DNA of 28,323 nucleotides. Origin: UBA7332 sp051657165 (GTDB lineage Bacteria; Bacteroidota; Bacteroidia; Bacteroidales; UBA7332). Positions 24,492 through 28,323 of this stretch are shown one piece after another. Under the pieces are notes generated by a model, which worked only from the letters and a program-made list of their open reading frames with translations, had not been told where the DNA came from and made no database searches. The translations under genes were made by a program, and so were the position numbers. The stretch covers positions 1-28,323 of the forward strand of contig JBOFKD010000314.1 in the NCBI GenBank assembly GCA_051657165.1. The letters run 5' to 3'. How positions within the stretch are numbered: position 1 is the stretch's first letter; each line of letters begins with the position of its first letter.

Positions 24492-26228
24492 ATGAGCACA
24501 AAATTAAATATTACAGAATTCCTTAATCAGGATGAAAAGAAGGACCTGTTGCGCCTTCTGACTGCCGGTTCGGTGGATGATGGTAAATCAACACTTATCG
24601 GTCGTCTTCTTTACGATAGTAAGAAACTATACGAAGATCAGCTGGATGCATTGGAGCGTGACAGTAAACGTGTAGGTAATGCCGGTGAAAATATTGACTA
24701 TGCATTACTGCTGGACGGATTGAAAGCTGAAAGAGAACAAGGTATAACCATTGATGTGGCATATCGTTATTTCTCCACAAACCGTCGTAAGTTTATTATT
24801 GCCGATACTCCGGGTCACGAGCAGTATACCCGTAATATGATTACAGGCGGATCTACTGCCAATCTGGCTATTATTCTGGTTGATGCACGTACGGGTGTGA
24901 TTACTCAGACTCGTCGCCACTCTTATCTGATCTCTTTACTTGGGATCAAACACGTAGTGCTGGCTGTAAACAAAATGGACCTTGTTGACTATAGTCAGGA
25001 GGTTTTTGATAATATCGTTGCCGAATACCGTAAGTTTGCCGAACCTCTTGGTATTCCTGATATTCAATGCATTCCGTTGTCTGCTTTAAATGGGGATAAT
25101 GTGGTGGAGAAATCCGACAATATGCCTTGGTATGAGGGTACTCCTATTCTGGAATACATCGAAACGATTAAGATTGATGCAGATCATAACTATACGGATT
25201 TCCGTTATCCTGTACAGTATGTGTTGCGTCCGAATCTGGATTTCCGTGGTTTTTGCGGGAAAGTTGCTTCGGGTGTAATCCATAAAGGCGATGAGGTGAT
25301 GGCTTTACCTTCAGGTAAAATATCCCGCGTTAAAGGTATTCATACGTATGAAGGAGAGATCGAGAAAGCATTCCCGCCTCAGTCGGTAACGATTACGCTG
25401 GAAGATGAAATCGATATTTCACGCGGAGAGATGCTTGTGCGTCCGGATAATCTGCCACGCGTAGAGCGAGACTTCGAAGCTATGCTTGTGTGGATGGATG
25501 AAACGGCTATGGATCCGAATCAGCAATTCTTTATTAAGCATACAACGAATCTGAGTCGTGTACGCATCAGCGATATTCAATATAAGGTAGATGTAAATAC
25601 AATGGAGAAATCATCGGCAGACTGTTTGTCGCTGAATGAAATCGGTCGTGTGTCGTTTACATCAAACAAACCATTGTTCTTTGATCCGTATAAGGATAAC
25701 AAGAGTTGTGGTTCGTTTATCCTGATTGATCCGATCACAAACAATACTTGTGCTGTAGGTATGATTATCGATAAAATCGATAATGCGAAGAAAACAGTTC
25801 TTACAGAATCGGTGATTGATGAGATGCGTAAAGGATTCTCTTCTGTTTCTGCCGGAGAAAGAGAAAGCCGTCTGGGACAAAAAGCTTGTACATTCTGGTT
25901 CAACGGGTCGGATCGTGCATTAGTAAACGAAGTTGCCTATACGATTGAGCGCCGTTTGTTTGATATGGGTAAAACGGTTGTTGTATTACCTGCATCAGGA
26001 AACGTAATTGAATCAACGATTCTTTTCAATATCCTTAATGAGCAGGGTATTATCGTTGTTTGTACATCGGAAGCTTTGACCGAAGAGAAAGAGAATATGA
26101 TTAAAGATATGAGCAATGTGGATCGTATGCATCCGCTGGTAGTTGATGCTGAATTAATCGGCTCAGACTTTACGGCTTATATGACTGAACTTACAAATGC
26201 TGTCGGAGAGTTGGTTCAGGTTAACTAA
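24492..26228 (+). CDS. cysN: Sulfate adenylyltransferase subunit 1 (CysN) with vestigial APS-kinase-like C-terminus
   Basis: A 578-residue GTPase subunit of ATP sulfurylase; GTP hydrolysis drives APS formation. G1 AGSVDDGKST (25-34), G3 DTPGHEQY (105-112) and G4 NKMD (160-163) are intact, followed by two EF-Tu-like beta-barrel domains to about 435. E. coli CysN has about 475 residues. Here some 115 more residues (463-578) start with KACTFWFNG and continue TIERRLFDMGKTVVVLP, which parallels CysC (IMIWFTG ... ALERELHRRGLLCRTLDGD). The Walker A GLSGSGKST is replaced by GSDRALVNE and the DGDN motif by ASGNV, so this tail cannot be an active kinase. It lies 13 bp after cysD and 11 bp before the sulfotransferase gene. 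Confidence 0.95.
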   Translation: MSTKLNITEFLNQDEKKDLLRLLTAGSVDDGKSTLIGRLLYDSKKLYEDQLDALERDSKRVGNAGENIDYALLLDGLKAEREQGITIDVAYRYFSTNRRKFIIADTPGHEQYTRNMITGGSTANLAIILVDARTGVITQTRRHSYLISLLGIKHVVLAVNKMDLVDYSQEVFDNIVAEYRKFAEPLGIPDIQCIPLSALNGDNVVEKSDNMPWYEGTPILEYIETIKIDADHNYTDFRYPVQYVLRPNLDFRGFCGKVASGVIHKGDEVMALPSGKISRVKGIHTYEGEIEKAFPPQSVTITLEDEIDISRGEMLVRPDNLPRVERDFEAMLVWMDETAMDPNQQFFIKHTTNLSRVRISDIQYKVDVNTMEKSSADCLSLNEIGRVSFTSNKPLFFDPYKDNKSCGSFILIDPITNNTCAVGMIIDKIDNAKKTVLTESVIDEMRKGFSSVSAGERESRLGQKACTFWFNGSDRALVNEVAYTIERRLFDMGKTVVVLPASGNVIESTILFNILNEQGIIVVCTSEALTEEKENMIKDMSNVDRMHPLVVDAELIGSDFTAYMTELTNAVGELVQVN

Positions 26229-26239
26229 AAACAAATTGA

Positions 26240-27346
26240 ATGGGTAAATTAGAATTTCAGGATCTGCCGATTACTCCCCTTGTAGGTGCCAACTGGAAAA
26301 CCTTCAACGAGATTATGAAAAATCGTCAGATCGATAAATCATATAAAGGAAAGTATTATCTGACAAAAGGAATTTGTCGTATACTTAGTTTGCTGGCTCC
26401 GTTCGAAGAACGTAAATACAAAAAGCTGCTGGCAAATAAGGAGCTGGAAATGGAACCGGTTTTCATTCTGGGACACTGGCGCAGTGGAACGACTTTCGTT
26501 CACAATGTGCTGTCTTGCGATAAACATTTCGGATATAACACGACTTATCAGACAGTATTCCCGAATCTGGTTCTTTGGGGACAGGATTTCTTCAAAAAGC
26601 AGATGGCCTGGTTAATGCCTGATAAACGTCCTACGGATAATATGGAGCTTAAAGTGGATCTTCCTCAGGAGGAAGAGTTTGCTTTGGCTAATATGATTCC
26701 TTATACGTATTACAATTTCTGGTTTTTACCGAAATATACGCAGGAGTACAGCAAGCGCTTTTTGTTGTTCGAAGACCTGACTCAGGAAGAGAATAAAGTA
26801 TTTAAAGATGCTTTCATGAAACTGATCAAAGTCTCTTTGTGGAACACAGGAGGTACTCAGTTCCTGTCGAAAAATCCTCCTCATACGGGACGTATACCTC
26901 AATTGCTTGAGATGTTTCCGAATGCGAAGTTTATTTATCTGGCACGTAATCCGTATACTGTATTCGAATCTACACGTAGCTTCTTTACGAATACGATTCA
27001 GCCATTGAAACTTCAGGATATTTCAGAGGACGAGATCGAAGAAAATATTCTTACAGTGTACAAGGATCTTTTCTATAAATACGAAAAGGATAAAGCTCTT
27101 ATCCCTGCAGGAAACCTGATTGAGGTAAAATTCGAAGACTTCGAAGCTGATGCAATGGGTATGACTGAGCGTATTTACAAAGAGCTTTCTCTTCCGGGAC
27201 TGGAAGAAGCTCGTCCGGCTATCGAGAAATATCTTTCGAAGAAAAAAGGATATAAGAAAAATAAATACAGCTACGATACACGCACAGTAGAGTTGGTAAA
27301 CAAAAACTGGGCGTTTGCTTTGGAGCGCTGGGGATATAGTCTGTAA
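26240..27346 (+). CDS. PAPS-dependent sulfotransferase
   Basis: A 368-residue cytoplasmic sulfotransferase (Sulfotransfer_3-like). It transfers sulfonate from PAPS to an acceptor hydroxyl or amine, releasing PAP. The 5'-phosphosulfate loop is ILGHWRSGTTFVHNVL (GHWRSGTTF at 78-86), and the 3'-phosphate site FIYLARNPYTVFESTRSFF has R236 and S244. LSKNPPHTGRI (209-219) is a further family stretch. No signal peptide or membrane anchor is apparent. It is the last gene of the sulfate cluster, 11 bp after cysN, so it is very likely fed by PAPS from CysCDN. From memory, a sulfotransferase in a comparable cluster of Bacteroides thetaiotaomicron (BT0416) sulfonates sterols; whether this protein is an orthologue with the same acceptor cannot be decided here. 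Confidence 0.93.
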   Translation: MGKLEFQDLPITPLVGANWKTFNEIMKNRQIDKSYKGKYYLTKGICRILSLLAPFEERKYKKLLANKELEMEPVFILGHWRSGTTFVHNVLSCDKHFGYNTTYQTVFPNLVLWGQDFFKKQMAWLMPDKRPTDNMELKVDLPQEEEFALANMIPYTYYNFWFLPKYTQEYSKRFLLFEDLTQEENKVFKDAFMKLIKVSLWNTGGTQFLSKNPPHTGRIPQLLEMFPNAKFIYLARNPYTVFESTRSFFTNTIQPLKLQDISEDEIEENILTVYKDLFYKYEKDKALIPAGNLIEVKFEDFEADAMGMTERIYKELSLPGLEEARPAIEKYLSKKKGYKKNKYSYDTRTVELVNKNWAFALERWGYSL

Positions 27347-27368
27347 AAAGACTTTCATAAATAAAAAG

Positions 27369-27413
27369 AAGAGGTTATCTGCGAAGTAAAAAGCTTTGCA
27401 GATAACCTCTTTT
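27369..27413 (+). terminator. Terminator after the sulfotransferase gene
   Basis: Perfect 14-base stem AAGAGGTTATCTGC (27369-27382) / GCAGATAACCTCTT (27398-27411) with a 15-base loop and TTTT at the end. An A-rich flank on the left could let it serve the convergent minus-strand gene too. Confidence 0.9.
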
Positions 27414-27417
27414 CTAA

Positions 27418-27777
27418 TTATTTAAGCATATAATTGGCGTAATTAATCATGTCAGTATTCACCGAAAGTAGCATATATGCACTCAGTATTAATGTAGCCG
27501 ATAGAAGGAGGTCTAGCTCCTTATGATTTTTAACATATTTCAGAATAAGAAGAGCTAAACTTGTTATTGCTGTTATGCTGTATATGCAGATTTTGATAAT
27601 GCGTAAAGCATCTATGCTTTCCCATCCGTTTATAATGTAACTGTCAAATGAGTAGCGTGAAACTATGAGCATAAGAATTAACAGAATGATTGTATAACCA
27701 TTTGTTCTCATTTTTCGGGGAGAATCATCATTATTACATGTTCTGATCTCATACTTGTCACCAATACTTTTCCACAT
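27418..27777 (-). CDS. Unrecognised small membrane protein
   Basis: A 119-residue protein that I do not recognise. It has three hydrophobic segments: about 28-40 (YTIILLILMLIVS), 63-82 (IKICIYSITAITSLALLILK) and 90-106 (LLLSATLILSAYMLLSV). The N-terminus is polar with several charged residues, and a loop KNHKEL separates the second and third helices. The start is the ATG at 27775-27777; the Met at residue 23 is an alternative. Convergent with the sulfotransferase gene, ending 4 bp after its terminator, which it may share. It could be a lineage-specific gene. Confidence 0.5.
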   Translation of the reverse strand: MWKSIGDKYEIRTCNNDDSPRKMRTNGYTIILLILMLIVSRYSFDSYIINGWESIDALRIIKICIYSITAITSLALLILKYVKNHKELDLLLSATLILSAYMLLSVNTDMINYANYMLK

Positions 27778-27905
27778 AGCTGCTTTTTTTATAGATTAAT
27801 ATTCTCTTCCTGTATTATTTTCATGCCATAATCCCTTATAAGCTTGGTTTATCGGGATTGACTCAGTAGTCAATACTAAATAAAAATCACTCAACTGATA
27901 TTCTA

Positions 27906-27983
27906 ATACTGTTTTTATTCTTGAATCAGAAATGGGTAATTGCTAAATAATAACACGATAACTCACTTAACTTAAAACAGTAT
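27906..27983. repeat. Widely spaced 10-bp inverted repeat
   Basis: ATACTGTTTT (27906-27915) and AAAACAGTAT (27974-27983) are exact reverse complements 58 bases apart, in the 235-bp gap between the two small membrane-protein genes. Chance occurrence is possible. The remainder of the gap holds nothing I can name. Confidence 0.3.
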
Positions 27984-28012
27984 CTCTTGGAATATTGTTC
28001 ATGCGTGTATTT

Positions 28013-28234
28013 TTATTTTGAAGCTTCAGTTATTTCGTAAATTAAAGAGTTTAATATATTGTTGTATAGTTTGTTAACGATTAAACCAATGACAAGTCCA
28101 ATGCCAGCACTAATATATACAACCAGCATTGCTCTTTCGGATAACACGTTTTGTTCAAAAATCCCGACCAGAACGATTATTATTCCTATTTCTTCTATGT
28201 ATATAATCGTCTCTACCGGATATTTCCTGTTCAT
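28013..28234 (-). CDS. Small two-helix membrane protein, unrecognised
   Basis: A 73-residue protein with two hydrophobic stretches, about 15-25 (IGIIIVLVGIF) and 36-54 (MLVVYISAGIGLVIGLIVN), and a polar C-terminal tail. No family is recognised. The antisense frame on the plus strand (28059-28262) is also open, but its composition is that of a shadow, rich in Thr, Ser and Ile. Reality of this gene is uncertain; hydrophobic low-complexity frames arise easily in AT-rich DNA. Confidence 0.4.
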   Translation of the reverse strand: MNRKYPVETIIYIEEIGIIIVLVGIFEQNVLSERAMLVVYISAGIGLVIGLIVNKLYNNILNSLIYEITEASK

Positions 28235-28275
28235 TGTTTATTCTTTTACGCCGAAGGTGTAATTTGTCTGTAACC

Positions 28276-28318
28276 GCGTTTTGAATCCTGAATCGGAACG
28301 GATGAAGGATTCAAAGCG
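28276..28318. repeat. Inverted repeat at the right edge
   Basis: TTTGAATCCT (28280-28289) and AGGATTCAAA (28306-28315) are exact reverse complements, extended by CGC (28276-28278) and GCG (28316-28318) with one bulged T at 28279. The 16-base loop is GC-richer than the flanks. It may be part of a terminator or an element that continues beyond the window. Confidence 0.45.
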
Positions 28319-28323
28319 TGGCT

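Noticed and set aside
28059..28262. 67-residue plus-strand frame at the right edge
   Set aside because: It is antisense to a more membrane-like frame, with no ribosome binding site and no recognised motif.

Overview
The window looks like a chromosomal segment of a member of the Bacteroidota, most likely a Bacteroidales species. The evidence is a SusC/SusD pair, promoters of the TAnnTTTG type, AT-rich leaders without strong Shine-Dalgarno sites, a DUF4292 lipoprotein, an EnvC-type protein and a periplasmic GH20 hexosaminidase. Genus cannot be fixed from the sequence alone; no ribosomal gene is present.

Layout. (1) 1-1000: two tandem C-terminal remnants of ISL3-like transposases, a palindromic region, then four tandem tRNA-Val(UAC) genes on the minus strand with their own promoter and terminator. 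(2) 1177-2221, minus: a small membrane protein overlapping an AcpH-like ACP phosphodiesterase gene. (3) 2375-5766: a DUF3943 outer-membrane protein convergent with a GH20 beta-N-acetylhexosaminidase, sharing one terminator. (4) 5975-12314, plus: a housekeeping/envelope run of low-molecular-weight tyrosine phosphatase, dUTPase, TPR lipoprotein, LolB-like DUF4292 lipoprotein, catalytically degenerate EnvC-like protein, metal-type KdsA and YfcE-like phosphoesterase, closed by a strong terminator. (5) 12638-19995: a minimal glycan-use locus of susC, susD and a GH2 glycosidase, with a perfect LacI-family-type operator upstream of susC and no local regulator. (6) 20281-27346: cysQ, an SLC13-type sulfate transporter, cysC, cysD, cysN and a sulfotransferase, closed by a 14-bp-stem terminator. 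(7) 27418-28323: two small unrecognised membrane proteins on the minus strand.

The most interesting system is region 6. It holds every step needed to sulfonate an acceptor: sulfate import, ATP sulfurylase (CysDN), APS kinase (CysC), a PAPS-dependent sulfotransferase, and CysQ to destroy the inhibitory by-product PAP. None of the reductive genes (cysH, cysI/J) is present, so the cluster looks built for sulfonation rather than cysteine synthesis. CysN also carries about 115 extra C-terminal residues that read as a dead APS kinase domain, which suggests the cluster descends from a CysNC-fusion ancestor whose kinase activity moved to the separate CysC.

Protein functions are assigned from motifs read by eye; no database search was run.
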